DNA of 64,000 nt from Microbacterium sp. BLY (GCF_017939615.1 NZ_JAGKSR010000001.1:806001-870000); one strand, 5' to 3'. Positions 27,735 to 36,711 are shown, counted from the stretch's first letter. Made by a program: numbers and translations. The notes: a model not told the origin generated them from the sequence alone.

Positions 27735-28760
27735 GTGCCTGCGAACGATGCCCTGGCCGATGAGACCGATCGGATCGTCGCGGCGGCCCTGCAGGTGAAC
27801 GGCCGCGCGTCCTGGGGGGAGATCGCCCGCGCGGTCGACCTCCCCGAGCGGACCGTCGCCCGCCGCGGGCAACGCCTGCTCGACCGGGGACTGGTGCGCG
27901 TCTCGACCTACGTCGACCCGGCCCGCGTGCTCCACGCGCGGGCGGTGCTGTTCCGCATCACGACCGAACCGCATGCGCTGTGGCATGTCGCCCGCACCCT
28001 CGCCCGGCGTGCCGACGCGTCGTCCGTATCGGTCCTCGAGGGCAGCAGCGACATCGCCGGGATGCTCCTCCCCCACGACGACGCGTCGATCCGCGAGCTG
28101 CTGTTCACGGACTTCCCCGAGGTCGAGGGCATCGCGTCGATCAACGTCACCACGGTGCTGAAGTTCTTCCGCTCCGGGCACGACTGGCGGGTGGGGGTGC
28201 TGTCGGACGAGCAGGTGCGGATGCTGGACGAGTCGTCGGGCTCCGAAGTCGATCCGGCGGATGCCCTGAGCGCGGACGAGGAGGCGCTGATCCGCCTGCT
28301 GCTGAAGGACGGGCGGATGCCGGTCGCGCAGCTCGCCCGAGCGCTCGGCCTGAACGTCACTACGACGCGCCGTCGGATGGAGTCGCTCAACCGCCGCGGA
28401 CTCATGCACCCGCGGACCGAGATCGTGCCGAGCCTCTTCGGCCTCGGACTGGAGGCCCTCGTGTGGCTGCGGGTGCCGATGGACCGGCTGGAGAAGGTCG
28501 GCACCGCTCTCGCGGCGGCCCCCGAGGTGAAGTTCGTCGTCGCGACGACCGGCACGTCACAGCTGCTCATGAACGTGCTCGTGCGCGACGCGGACGAGTT
28601 CTACGACTTCCTCACCGGCCCCTCGGTCGCCGGTCATGACGGGCTGGAGGTCGTGGAGTCGCTCGTGGTGATCACGCCGGTGCTGCGCGGCTCGCTGATC
28701 GTCGACGAGGCCCCGGAGGCGCTGGCGCAGGACATGCCGACGGGAGCCATTCGCCTATAG
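27735..28760 (+). CDS. Lrp/AsnC-family regulator, double-length
   Basis: 341 residues, GTG start with GAAGGAGAACCC. Two complete Lrp units lie in tandem. The first HTH is at residues 8-50 (DRIVAAALQVNGRASWGEIARAVDLPERTVARR) and the second near 180-225 (EALIRLLLKDGRMPVAQLARALGLNVTTTRRRMESL, in outline), each followed by an alpha/beta ligand-binding fold. Single-unit Lrp proteins have about 150 residues, so this is a fused dimer type, common in actinobacteria. It sits 110 bp upstream of and co-directional with the polyamine operon, whose promoter holds repeated TGGCGAA boxes. Confidence 0.88.
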   Translation: MPANDALADETDRIVAAALQVNGRASWGEIARAVDLPERTVARRGQRLLDRGLVRVSTYVDPARVLHARAVLFRITTEPHALWHVARTLARRADASSVSVLEGSSDIAGMLLPHDDASIRELLFTDFPEVEGIASINVTTVLKFFRSGHDWRVGVLSDEQVRMLDESSGSEVDPADALSADEEALIRLLLKDGRMPVAQLARALGLNVTTTRRRMESLNRRGLMHPRTEIVPSLFGLGLEALVWLRVPMDRLEKVGTALAAAPEVKFVVATTGTSQLLMNVLVRDADEFYDFLTGPSVAGHDGLEVVESLVVITPVLRGSLIVDEAPEALAQDMPTGAIRL

Positions 28761-28789
28761 GCCGATTCTGTTACGGACGTGTAAAGAAA

Positions 28790-28843
28790 TGGCGAGATCG
28801 TTCGCCACACCTTGACCTAGTGGCGAAATAGGGCGAGTATCCT
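28790..28843 (+). promoter_or_regulatory. Promoter/operator of the polyamine operon
   Basis: TGGCGA (28790-28795) and TCGCCA (28802-28807) form one dyad; TTCGCCAC (28801-28808) and GTGGCGAA (28820-28827) form a second that shares the middle arm. A TTGACC box (28812-28817) is covered by the second dyad, and TATCCT (28838-28843) may be the -10, though the spacing of 20 is long. The overlap suggests repression by the upstream Lrp-type protein. The -35/-10 call is tentative. Confidence 0.6.
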
Positions 28844-28869
28844 CTCCAGGGCCAACACCCCGGGAGAGG

Positions 28870-30366
28870 ATGATCGTGTTCACGGCTACAGGAGACGACT
28901 GGGCGGATCGCGCGACTGCGCTGTCCCTGCGCACCGGGATGTTCATCGACGGCGCCTGGCAGGACGGCACCGCCGAGCCCCTGGCGCCGGTCAGCCCCCG
29001 TGACGGCCGTTCCCTGCCGCCGGTCGCCGCCGCCTCCCCCGCCGACGTGGACCGCGCCGTCCGCTCCGCCCGCGCCGCCTTCGACTCCGGCGTCTGGTCG
29101 CGCATCGCCCCGCGCGAGCGCGGACAGCGCCTGATCGCCTTCGCGCAGGCGATCCACGACAACGCCGAGGAGCTCGCTCTCACGATCTCTCTCGAGATGG
29201 GCAAGCCGGTCCGCGAAGCCCTGCAGACCGAGCTGCGGGCGGTCGTCACCTGCTTCCGCTGGTACGGCGAGGCGGCCGACAAGGTGCTCGACGAGCTCCC
29301 GGTCACCGCGCCCGGCAGTCTCGCCCTCGTCACCCGGGAACCCGCCGGCGTCGTCGCCGCCGTCGTGCCGTGGAACTTCCCGCTCACGATGACCGCCTGG
29401 AAGCTCGCGCCCGCACTCGCGGTCGGCAACAGCGTCGTCCTCAAGCCCGCCGAGCACACCACGTTCTCCGCCCTGCGCCTGGCCGAGCTCGCCCACGAGG
29501 CCGGCATCCCGGCCGGTGTGCTGAACGTCACCCCGGGCGCCGGTCACATCGCCGGCCGTGCCCTCGGCGAGCACCCCGACGTCGACGTCGTCACGTTCAC
29601 CGGCTCGCCCGAGGTCGGCCGACGGTTCCTCGGATACTCGGCCGCGTCGAACGGCAAGCGCGTGTGGCCGGAGCTCGGCGGGAAGACCGCGAGCCTCGTG
29701 CTGCCGGACGCCGATCTGGAGCGGGCCGTCCGTGCGACCGCCGACGGCTGCTTCTACAACCAGGGGCAGATGTGCACCGCCTCGTCCCGGCTGCTCGTCC
29801 CCCGGGCGCAGCGGGACCGCGCCCTGGAGATCGCCGCGGAGGTGGCGCACACCACCCTCCCGGCCGACCCGTTCGACGTGTCCACGTCGATGGGCGCGAT
29901 CGTCAGTGAGAAGCAGCTCGCCGGGATCGCCGGATTCGTCGCCCGCGCGCAGGCCGATGGCGCCGAACTCGCGGCCGGCACCGCCGAGCGGTTCGCGGCC
30001 GTCGACGGCGGCAGCTACTTCGCCCCGGTCGTGCTCGGGGTGACCCCGGAGCACGAGGTCGCGCGCCGTGAGGTCTTCGGCCCCGTGTTGTCGGTCATCG
30101 CGTACGACGACGTGGAGGACGCCCTCGCGATCGCCAACGGCACCGAGTACGGTCTCGCCGCCGCGCTGTGGAGCGCCGACCTCAACGCGGTGCACACGCT
30201 CTCCCGGCGTCTGAAGGCGGGAGTCGTCTGGGTCAACTGCTTCGAGGAGGGCGACATGACCATTCCCTTCGGCGGAGTCAAGGGCTCCGGCTTCGGGCGG
30301 GACAAGAGCCTGCACGCGATGGAGAAGTTCACCGACCTGAAGACCACCTGGATCGAGCTGTCGTGA
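28870..30366 (+). CDS. puuC: Aldehyde dehydrogenase, gamma-glutamyl-aminobutyraldehyde type
   Basis: 498 residues. Motifs: [52 protein letters not shown] with the Glu base, nucleophile C302 in YNQGQMCTASSRLLV, and EVFGPVLSVIAY. The C-terminal NCFEEGDMTIPFGGVKGSGFGRDKS matches PuuC/YdcW-like enzymes. It would oxidise gamma-glutamyl-gamma-aminobutyraldehyde (or another 4-amino aldehyde) with NAD(P)+ in putrescine breakdown. The next gene codes for the matching hydrolase and overlaps by 4 bp. ATG 28870 is used; a GTG two codons on fits the GAGAGG RBS equally well. Confidence 0.88.
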   Translation: MIVFTATGDDWADRATALSLRTGMFIDGAWQDGTAEPLAPVSPRDGRSLPPVAAASPADVDRAVRSARAAFDSGVWSRIAPRERGQRLIAFAQAIHDNAEELALTISLEMGKPVREALQTELRAVVTCFRWYGEAADKVLDELPVTAPGSLALVTREPAGVVAAVVPWNFPLTMTAWKLAPALAVGNSVVLKPAEHTTFSALRLAELAHEAGIPAGVLNVTPGAGHIAGRALGEHPDVDVVTFTGSPEVGRRFLGYSAASNGKRVWPELGGKTASLVLPDADLERAVRATADGCFYNQGQMCTASSRLLVPRAQRDRALEIAAEVAHTTLPADPFDVSTSMGAIVSEKQLAGIAGFVARAQADGAELAAGTAERFAAVDGGSYFAPVVLGVTPEHEVARREVFGPVLSVIAYDDVEDALAIANGTEYGLAAALWSADLNAVHTLSRRLKAGVVWVNCFEEGDMTIPFGGVKGSGFGRDKSLHAMEKFTDLKTTWIELS

Positions 30367-31121
30367 CCCGCCCGCTCATCGGCATCACCACCTGGCGCCG
30401 CTCCATCGACACCGACCTCGGCACGGGCCGGCCCGCGCACAGTCTCGGCACCGAGTACGCCGCGCCGATCGAGGCCGCGGGCGGCGCCGTCGTGCTGCTG
30501 CCCCCGACCGCCGGCGTGGACGAGGTCCTCGACCGGCTCGACGGCCTGGTGCTCTCCGGCGGGGAGGACGTGCATCCGTCCCACTACGGCGCCGAACCGC
30601 AGGACGGGAAGTCCTACGACTCGGCCCGCGACGGCTACGAGATCGCGCTGGCCCTCGGGGCCCGCGAGCGCGGTCTCCCGGTGCTCGCGATCTGTCGCGG
30701 CCTCCAGGTCTGCACCGTCGCCTTCGGCGGTTCCCTGATCGTCGACATCCCCGCCACCGAGCACCACCATCCGGTGCGCGGCGCCGACGAGCAGCTCTCC
30801 GCGCGACACCCCGTCACGTTCGCGGAGGGCAGTCGCCTCGCCGCGCTCTACGGGACGCGGTCCCGCGTCGTGAACACCATCCACCACCAGGCCGTCGATG
30901 CTCCCGCTCCCGGTCTGCGCCCCGTCGCCTGGGCGCCCGACGGCATCGTCGAGGCCGTCGAATCCGACGACGACTGGGCCTTCTGGGCGGTGCAGTGGCA
31001 CCCCGAGAAGATGATCGCCCCCGAAGAGGCCGCCGAGGAGCGCCCGCTGTTCGCGGCGTACGTCGCGGCCGCCCGTGAACGCGCAGCGGAACCGTCCGCT
31101 GCCCAGAAAGGAACACGATGA
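30363..31121 (+). CDS. puuD: Gamma-glutamyl-GABA hydrolase (class I amidotransferase-like)
   Basis: 252 residues, GTG start overlapping the previous stop. The C26-peptidase fold is shown by RPLIGITTWRR at the start, GLVLSGGEDVHPSHYG, nucleophile Cys in LPVLAICRGLQVCTVAFGG, and the His-Glu pair in VQWHPEKM. An additional VNTIHHQAVD motif is typical of PuuD. It cleaves gamma-glutamyl-gamma-aminobutyrate to glutamate and GABA. Together with PuuC this makes two of the steps of the gamma-glutamylated putrescine route; PuuA and PuuB are not in this window. Confidence 0.9.
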   Translation: MTRPLIGITTWRRSIDTDLGTGRPAHSLGTEYAAPIEAAGGAVVLLPPTAGVDEVLDRLDGLVLSGGEDVHPSHYGAEPQDGKSYDSARDGYEIALALGARERGLPVLAICRGLQVCTVAFGGSLIVDIPATEHHHPVRGADEQLSARHPVTFAEGSRLAALYGTRSRVVNTIHHQAVDAPAPGLRPVAWAPDGIVEAVESDDDWAFWAVQWHPEKMIAPEEAAEERPLFAAYVAAARERAAEPSAAQKGTR

Positions 31122-31588
31122 CCAAGCAGGTCTTCCTCGAGTACGACAACGGCGTCCGCGCCGTGGCCACCCTGTTCGAGGACCTCGCCCCTCGCACGTG
31201 CGAGGCGATGTGGGGTGCGCTGGAGAAGCCGGTCACCATGCAGGCCATGCACGCCATGTACGCCGGGCCCGAGGTCATGGTCGGCCTCCCCGAGGAGGCG
31301 CAGAACTTCGACCCGGAGGCCGTGCCCGCGGAGAACCAGCAGGTGGTGCCCGCTCCGGGCGATCTGCAGTGGTACTGGCAGCGTCCCATGCAGATGGGCG
31401 GCCTGCCGTTCGAGTGGTACGAGATCGGAGTCTTCTACGATCGTGGTGCCCGTACTCTCGGCCCCCTCGGATGGACACCCGTCAACATCTGGGCCGGCAT
31501 CACCGAAGGACTCGCGGAGTTCGCTCAGGAGAGCGCCGCGATCCGCATCGACGGAGCGAAGCAGCTCACCATCGGACGCCTGGTCTAG
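31118..31588 (+). CDS. DUF3830 family protein (cyclophilin-like fold)
   Basis: 156 residues, starting in the puuD stop (ATGA) with a GAAAGGAACACG leader. The pattern ATLFEDLAPRTCEAMWGAL near residues 17-35 and the later GDLQWYWQRPMQMGGLPFEWYEIGVFYDRGA (in outline) match DUF3830. Members have a cyclophilin-like barrel and are often coded inside amino-acid, hydantoin or polyamine catabolic clusters. No catalytic role is known. Its fixed place between the hydrolase and the transporter genes suggests a role in substrate handling. Confidence 0.85.
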   Translation: MTKQVFLEYDNGVRAVATLFEDLAPRTCEAMWGALEKPVTMQAMHAMYAGPEVMVGLPEEAQNFDPEAVPAENQQVVPAPGDLQWYWQRPMQMGGLPFEWYEIGVFYDRGARTLGPLGWTPVNIWAGITEGLAEFAQESAAIRIDGAKQLTIGRLV

Positions 31589-31630
31589 GCGTCCACCCCC
31601 CGTGCTGGACCCATCCCGAAGGAGCAGTGC

Positions 31631-32713
31631 ATGAACACCCGTAGAATCCTCACCGCCGGAGCGCTCGTCGCCACCGGCGCCCTCGTCCTCGCCGGCTGCG
31701 CGTCCGGCGACGGCGAGTCCTCGTCCGGTGGTGACAAGGAGTTCGCCGGCGAGACCCTGGTCGTCACGTCGTTCGGCGGCGACTGGGAGAAGGCCTTCAT
31801 CGAGGCCGTCGTCGACCCGTTCGAGGAGGAGACCGGCGCGAAGGTCGAGCTGATCACCCTGTACAGCGCCGACGCTCTCGCGCAGGTCACAGCCCAGAAG
31901 GCAAGCCCCCAGATCGACGTCGTGCACTTCTCCGGCGGGCAGGAGTTCACCGCCGCGGAGCAGGGCCTCATCGCCCCGATCGCCGTCGACGACCTGTCCG
32001 AGTCGGGTGACCTCATCGACATCGCGACCGCCGGGCTCGAGCGCGGCGAGGGTCCGGTGATCCAGCTGGCCCCGATCGGTCTCGTCTACAACACCGACGC
32101 GGACGCCCCGGCGCCCACCTCGTGGGAGGACCTGTTCGACGAGGCCTACGCCGGGCACATCGCCCTGACGGACTTCTCGAACACGTACGGCGTGCTGTCG
32201 ATGCTCCGCGTGGCCGACACGCTCGGGGGCGGCATCGACGACCCGTCCGCGGCCATCGAAGACCTCGGCGCGCTGGCGTCGTCGGGTGACGCGATCGTCG
32301 TCCCGACGTCGCCCGACCTGCAGACCGCCTTCGCCCAGCGCGGCACCTGGCTCGCGCCGTACGCGATGGACTACGCGGGAACCCTGCAGGACGCCGGTCT
32401 GCCCGTCGAGTTCATCGTCCCGGAGGAGGGCGCCACCGCGTCGCTCATCACGGCGAACGTCGTCGAGGGCCGGGACAACCCCGAGCTGGCGACGCTCTTC
32501 ATCGACTACGAGCTGCGCCCCGAAGCGCAGGCCGTCTTCGCGGAGAACATGCGCTACTCCCCCGTCAACACGAAGGCCGAGCTGTCGGACGAGGCGGCCG
32601 AGTCCGTGCTCACCGGCGACGAGCTCGACGACGTCGTGGTCTACGCCCCGGGCGACATCGCCGCGTCGCGTCAGGCCTGGACCGATGAGTGGAATGCGCT
32701 GATCACCAAATGA
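31631..32713 (+). CDS. Polyamine-type ABC transporter substrate-binding lipoprotein
   Basis: 360 residues. The lipobox LVLAGC places the lipidated Cys at 23, followed by a Ser/Gly/Glu-rich linker. The mature part is a type-2 periplasmic-binding protein of the PotD/spermidine class: ETLVVTSFGGDWEKAFIEAVVDPFEEETGAKV (in outline), ...YNTDADAPAPTSWEDLFDEAYAGHIAL and SPVNTKAELSDEA. It would deliver putrescine, spermidine or a related amine to the two permeases. 42 bp after DUF3830, with GAAGGAGCAGTGC as RBS. Confidence 0.9.
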   Translation: MNTRRILTAGALVATGALVLAGCASGDGESSSGGDKEFAGETLVVTSFGGDWEKAFIEAVVDPFEEETGAKVELITLYSADALAQVTAQKASPQIDVVHFSGGQEFTAAEQGLIAPIAVDDLSESGDLIDIATAGLERGEGPVIQLAPIGLVYNTDADAPAPTSWEDLFDEAYAGHIALTDFSNTYGVLSMLRVADTLGGGIDDPSAAIEDLGALASSGDAIVVPTSPDLQTAFAQRGTWLAPYAMDYAGTLQDAGLPVEFIVPEEGATASLITANVVEGRDNPELATLFIDYELRPEAQAVFAENMRYSPVNTKAELSDEAAESVLTGDELDDVVVYAPGDIAASRQAWTDEWNALITK

Positions 32714-33537
32714 GCGTCCGAACCCGTAAGGAGCCCTGGCTCCTGCTCCTGCCGGCGATCGTGCTGCTCGCGCTCGCCTTCCTCACCCCGGTGGCCGGCA
32801 TGCTTCTCATGAGCGTGCAATCGCCGGCAGGCGGGTTCACCCTCGACAACTTCACCCGCTTGTTCGCGAGTGAGTATCACCTCCAGGCGGCGCTGCGCTC
32901 GCTCCGCCTGGGGGTGATCCAGACGGTGATCACCCTGGTCATCGCCATCCCGCTGTCGTACATCATGGCGCGTGCCGGATCGAAGGTGCGCTCGTTCCTC
33001 CTCATCGTCGTCATCCTGCCGCTGATGACGAGCGTCGTCGTCCGCACGTTCGGATGGGTGGTGCTCATGGGACCGGCCGGTCTGATGATGCAGATCCCCG
33101 GCGCGGAGTTCCTCGTCGGCGGCACGCAGGGCTTCCTCGGCACCGAGACCGGTGTGGTGATCGCGATGGTGCAGGTCCTGCTGCCGTTCGCGGTGCTCAG
33201 CATCCTCGGCGTGATCTCCGGCATCAAGCCGCAGCTGGAGGAGGCCTCCCGGACGCTCGGCGCCGGGTTCTGGCGCACGCTGCGCCACGTCGTGCTGCCC
33301 CTGTCCGTGCCCGGCATCGTCGCGGGCGCCTCCCTGGTGTTCGTCCTCTCCGTGAGCTCGTTCATCACGCCGCGCTTCATCGGCGGCTCGCAGATCCCCG
33401 TGTTCGCGCAGACGATCTACGTCGACGCGACCACCAACCTCGACTGGGCGTTCGCGGCCGCACAGGCCGTGCTGCTGTTCGCGGGCGTCATGCTCGTGCT
33501 CGCCGGCACGTCCCGTCTCGGGAAGCAGAAGGTGTGA
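32710..33537 (+). CDS. ABC transporter permease (PotB-like)
   Basis: 275 residues with six membrane segments. The ATP-binding-protein contact loop is EEASRTLGAGFWRTLRHVVLPLSVPGIVAG (EAA motif, residues about 177-206, in outline). The N-terminal opening LLLLPAIVLLALAFLTPVAGMLLMS is typical of PotB-type subunits. It starts inside the stop of the lipoprotein gene (ATGA), and the next permease starts beside its stop. Confidence 0.9.
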   Translation: MSVRTRKEPWLLLLPAIVLLALAFLTPVAGMLLMSVQSPAGGFTLDNFTRLFASEYHLQAALRSLRLGVIQTVITLVIAIPLSYIMARAGSKVRSFLLIVVILPLMTSVVVRTFGWVVLMGPAGLMMQIPGAEFLVGGTQGFLGTETGVVIAMVQVLLPFAVLSILGVISGIKPQLEEASRTLGAGFWRTLRHVVLPLSVPGIVAGASLVFVLSVSSFITPRFIGGSQIPVFAQTIYVDATTNLDWAFAAAQAVLLFAGVMLVLAGTSRLGKQKV

Positions 33538-33539
33538 CC

Positions 33540-34340
33540 ATGGTCCGTTCCGTCCCGATCCTCGGCCGCATCCTGGCGATCCTCCTCGGCGTCGTCGTGA
33601 CGCTGTACATGCTCGTCCCGCTGCTGGTCGTCGCCGGCGCGTCCGTCAGCGAGAACCGGTTCCTCACCTTCCCCGGTCAGGGCTTCACGCTCGACTGGTA
33701 CGTGGACGCCCTCACGTCCGACACCTATCTCGAGCCGTTTCGCCTGAGCCTGGTCGTGGGGGTGACGGTCGCGATCCTCGCGGCGGCCGTCGGCACGGCG
33801 GCCGCGCTCGCGCTCACCCGCTTCCGCATCCCCGGCGGCGCGGCGATCCAGGCGCTGCTGATGTCGCCGCTGACGATCCCGACGATCATCCTGGCGATCG
33901 GCGCGCTGTCGATCGCCTCGCTCACGATCGGCTCGCCGAACGTCGGTGTGCTCATCGCCATCCACGTCGTCATCGCGATCCCCTACGTCATGCGGACCGT
34001 GACCGGGGTGATGACGCGCGCCGACCACTTCACGGAGGAGGCCGCCCGCACCCTGGGCGCCAGCACGTGGAACCGCTACCGTCTCGTGGTGCTGCCCATC
34101 GCCCGTCCGGGCATCGCCGCCGGTGCCTTCTTCGCCTTCAACATCTCGTTCGACGATGCGGTCATCGCCCTCTTCCTGCGCACCCCGCAGCTGGAGACGC
34201 TGCCCATCGCCATCTACGGCCAGCTGGAGTTCAGCACGTCGCCCACCGTGGCGGCCGTCTCGACCCTCATGGTCCTGCTCACCGTCGTCCTCATGATCGT
34301 CCTCGAACGCATCATCGGCCTGGGAAGGTTGTTCGTCTGA
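33540..34340 (+). CDS. ABC transporter permease (PotC-like)
   Basis: 266 residues with six membrane segments and the EAA loop TEEAARTLGASTWNRYRLVVLPIARPGIAAG (in outline). ATG 33540 is preceded by AGAAGGTG; a GTG two codons upstream overlaps the PotB stop (GTGA) and is the alternative. It pairs with the PotB-like subunit to form the membrane channel. Its TGA shares a base with the ATG of the ATPase gene. Confidence 0.9.
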   Translation: MVRSVPILGRILAILLGVVVTLYMLVPLLVVAGASVSENRFLTFPGQGFTLDWYVDALTSDTYLEPFRLSLVVGVTVAILAAAVGTAAALALTRFRIPGGAAIQALLMSPLTIPTIILAIGALSIASLTIGSPNVGVLIAIHVVIAIPYVMRTVTGVMTRADHFTEEAARTLGASTWNRYRLVVLPIARPGIAAGAFFAFNISFDDAVIALFLRTPQLETLPIAIYGQLEFSTSPTVAAVSTLMVLLTVVLMIVLERIIGLGRLFV

Positions 34341-35383
34341 TGACAACGCTCACCATCACTGCTCTCACCAAGGACTTCAAGGGGACGAAGGTGCTCAAGG
34401 GCATCGACCTCTCCATGCGGTCCGGCGAGTTCGTCTCGCTCCTGGGCCCGTCGGGCTGCGGGAAGACGACGCTGCTGCGCTGCATCGCCGGTCTCGAGTC
34501 GCCCACGAGCGGCACGATCGAGATCGCGGGGCAGGACGTCACGAAGCTGCCGCCGGAGAAGCGTCATCTCGGCATGATGTTCCAGAGCTACGCCCTCTTC
34601 CCGCACATGAGCGTGGTCGAGAACGTGCGCTTCGGTCTGCGCATGTCCGGCGAGAAGCCGAAGGCGGAGCAGAAGGAGCTCGCCGTCCGGGCGCTGGAGC
34701 GCGTGCAGATGGGCCACCTCGCCGACCGGATGCCGGCGCAGCTGTCGGGCGGCCAGCAGCAGCGTGTGGCCCTGGCGCGGGCGATCGCGTTCGAGCCGCG
34801 TGTCCTCCTCCTCGACGAGCCGCTGTCGAACCTCGATGCCCGCCTCCGCGAGGACATGCAGGTCGAGCTGAAGGAGCTGCACCGCACGCTCGGCCTCACC
34901 ACCGTCTTCGTCACCCACGACCAGGAGGAGGCGATGAGCCTCTCCGACCGCATCGTGCTCATGAACGGCGGGGTGATCGAGCAGGAGGGCGCTCCGGCGG
35001 AGCTCTACAGTGCGCCGCGCACCCCGTTCGCCGCCGACTTCATCGGGGCAGCGAACCTCCTCCCCGCGACGCGGTCCGGAGCGGTCGCGACCATCGACGG
35101 GACGGGCGTGCAGGTGCCGCTGACGGGTGCCGGGCCGGACGGTTCGGGTGAGGTCGTGCTGCGGCAGGAGGATCTGCGCCTGTCGGCCGTCGCCGGCCCG
35201 GATGCGCCGGTTCCGGTCGAGGTCATCGCACACGTGTATCGCGGTGCGGACGTGGTCTACATCGTCGAACTCGCCGGGCGCCGGCTCCGGGTGGTGCGCC
35301 CTCGGCACGAGGATGCCCTGCCGGAGGGTGCCGCCGGGCTCGGCTGGCGCGACGGCGCCGTCCTCTGGATCCCGGCCGCGTGA
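34340..35383 (+). CDS. ABC transporter ATP-binding protein (PotA-like)
   Basis: 347 residues. Walker A GPSGCGKTT (36-44), Q-loop FQSYALFPHM, signature LSGGQQQRVALARA, Walker B LLLDEPLSNLD and the switch His in VTHDQEEA are all intact. The C-terminal TOBE-type domain from about residue 235 (ATRSGAVATIDGTGVQVPL; VYRGADVVYIVELAGRRLRV) is that of polyamine/iron importers. It drives uptake through the two upstream permeases. Last gene of the operon; a strong terminator follows. Confidence 0.93.
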   Translation: MTTLTITALTKDFKGTKVLKGIDLSMRSGEFVSLLGPSGCGKTTLLRCIAGLESPTSGTIEIAGQDVTKLPPEKRHLGMMFQSYALFPHMSVVENVRFGLRMSGEKPKAEQKELAVRALERVQMGHLADRMPAQLSGGQQQRVALARAIAFEPRVLLLDEPLSNLDARLREDMQVELKELHRTLGLTTVFVTHDQEEAMSLSDRIVLMNGGVIEQEGAPAELYSAPRTPFAADFIGAANLLPATRSGAVATIDGTGVQVPLTGAGPDGSGEVVLRQEDLRLSAVAGPDAPVPVEVIAHVYRGADVVYIVELAGRRLRVVRPRHEDALPEGAAGLGWRDGAVLWIPAA

Positions 35384-35389
35384 ACACCG

Positions 35390-35422
35390 GAGGGCCCGGT
35401 CGGCAGCGCCGACCGGGCCCTC
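35390..35422 (+). terminator. Terminator of the polyamine operon
   Basis: A perfect 15-bp stem (GAGGGCCCGGTCGGC / GCCGACCGGGCCCTC) with an AGC loop starts 7 bases after the ATPase stop. It also lies just downstream of the convergent secreted-protein gene, so it may serve both. Confidence 0.85.
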
Positions 35423-35433
35423 GTCTGTCGGGA

Positions 35434-35892
35434 TCAGCCCGCGGTGATGACGTTCGCGTCCCACGCGAGCCAGCTGCTGCCGCCCGCGGTCGCCTGCACG
35501 GTCACCGAGTTGTTGAGATTGCCCAGGGTCGAGCCGATCGTGGCGGTCACGGGGATCGTGACGGTCTGCCCGGCCGGGACGACGACCGTGCCCGTCGCAC
35601 CCGCGGCGGTCGCCGTGAGGCCGCCCGCGTCGACGACCGTGGCGCGGTCGGTCTGCAGGAAGGCCTGCTTCACCGCGACCGTCTCGGCCTGCGCGCCGTC
35701 GTTGCGGACGACGATCGAGAACGTGTACGCGGAGCCCGACGGCACCGTGACGGTGCCGTCGACGATGCGTGCCGACACCTGGTGCGTGACGGTGGTAGAG
35801 GTCGTCTCGGCGGCCTGCGCGGCCGGCGCGAGCGCGACGACAGCGGTGGCGGCGAGGCCGACGGCAGCAACGGACAGGAACTTCTTCTTCAT
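35434..35892 (-). CDS. Small secreted protein with one CARDB-like domain
   Basis: 152 residues from MKKKFLS; a GTG four codons upstream is possible. A Sec signal peptide ends at ALAPAAQAAE (near residue 28). The mature 124 residues are rich in Val, Thr and Ala with a beta-sandwich pattern (YTFSIVVRNDGAQAETVAV...GTVVVPAGQTVTIPVTATIG, in outline), like CARDB/DUF11-type adhesive or structural domains. There is no anchor motif, so it is probably released. Function unknown. Confidence 0.75.
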   Translation of the reverse strand: MKKKFLSVAAVGLAATAVVALAPAAQAAETTSTTVTHQVSARIVDGTVTVPSGSAYTFSIVVRNDGAQAETVAVKQAFLQTDRATVVDAGGLTATAAGATGTVVVPAGQTVTIPVTATIGSTLGNLNNSVTVQATAGGSSWLAWDANVITAG

Positions 35893-35994
35893 CGTGTCAA
35901 CCACTTTCTCCGGATGGTCCGGACGGCCACGGTACGTCCGGTCGGCGGGGCCCGTCCGTGATCCGGCTCACACGGGAGCGAGATCGTTCGCGCG

Positions 35995-36711
35995 TCACGC
36001 GACGAGGCCGGTGCTGCGGTGCTCGGCCGCCGGCGCGAGGTCACGGGCGTGGGCGGTCAGCCGGCGCCGATCGAGCACGATGACGCTGCCCCGGCGGCGG
36101 ACGATGAGGCCTGCGGCGGCGAACTGCGCGAGGATGCGGCTCACGCTCTCCCGGGTCGCCCCGAGCAGATCCGCGAGCTGCGCCTGCGTCAGACGGACGA
36201 GCACTCGGTCGCCCTGCCGCCGCTCGCCGGCGTCGATGAGTGCGGCCGCGATCCGCGCGGCGAGAGGACGGAAGGAGATGTCGGCCAGCCGCGTCTCCAG
36301 GCCCTCGATCCGCTGGCTCAGGAGCGTGACGATCCGGAGGGCGATCCGCCCGTCCGCCAGCAGCAGTCGGCGGACGTGGGCCGTGTCGAGGAGGCAGAGT
36401 TCGGTCGCCTCCAGCGTGTCGGCACCGTTGCCCCCCATGTGCTGACCGAAGAGCGACATGTCGCCGAAGATCGATCCGGGGCCGAGGATCGCGATGGTCA
36501 GTTCACGCCCCTGCTCCGATCGCCGGAAGATGCGCACCCGGCCGCGGCGGACGACGAACAGCGCCTGCGTCGTCCGTCCCTGGTCGATCACCGTCTCGCG
36601 CGCGAGGTACGTGCGGGTCAGGAGCTGCCGATGGAGGTCAGCGAGCTCTGTTGCCGACAGGTCCGCGAAGAGGTCCACATCCCGGAGGCAGTCGAATCCG
36701 CAATCGCCCAT
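35995..36711 (-). CDS. Crp/Fnr-family regulator
   Basis: 238 residues. A cyclic-nucleotide-like sensor barrel spans about 14-130 (LFVVRRGRVRIFRRSEQGRELTIAILGPGSIFGDMSLFG, in outline). The winged helix near 170-205 is RLTQAQLADLLGATRESVSRILAQF. Two N-terminal cysteines (C4, C8 in MGDCGFDC) could bind an Fe-S centre but the full four-Cys set is not seen. ATG with GGGAGAGACG upstream. It is divergent from the phospholipase gene across 126 bp, which it may regulate. Confidence 0.88.
   Translation of the reverse strand: MGDCGFDCLRDVDLFADLSATELADLHRQLLTRTYLARETVIDQGRTTQALFVVRRGRVRIFRRSEQGRELTIAILGPGSIFGDMSLFGQHMGGNGADTLEATELCLLDTAHVRRLLLADGRIALRIVTLLSQRIEGLETRLADISFRPLAARIAAALIDAGERRQGDRVLVRLTQAQLADLLGATRESVSRILAQFAAAGLIVRRRGSVIVLDRRRLTAHARDLAPAAEHRSTGLVA

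Noticed and set aside
35444..36445. Plus-strand frame opposite the secreted protein and Crp/Fnr gene
   Set aside because: Shadow frame with no family pattern and no RBS.
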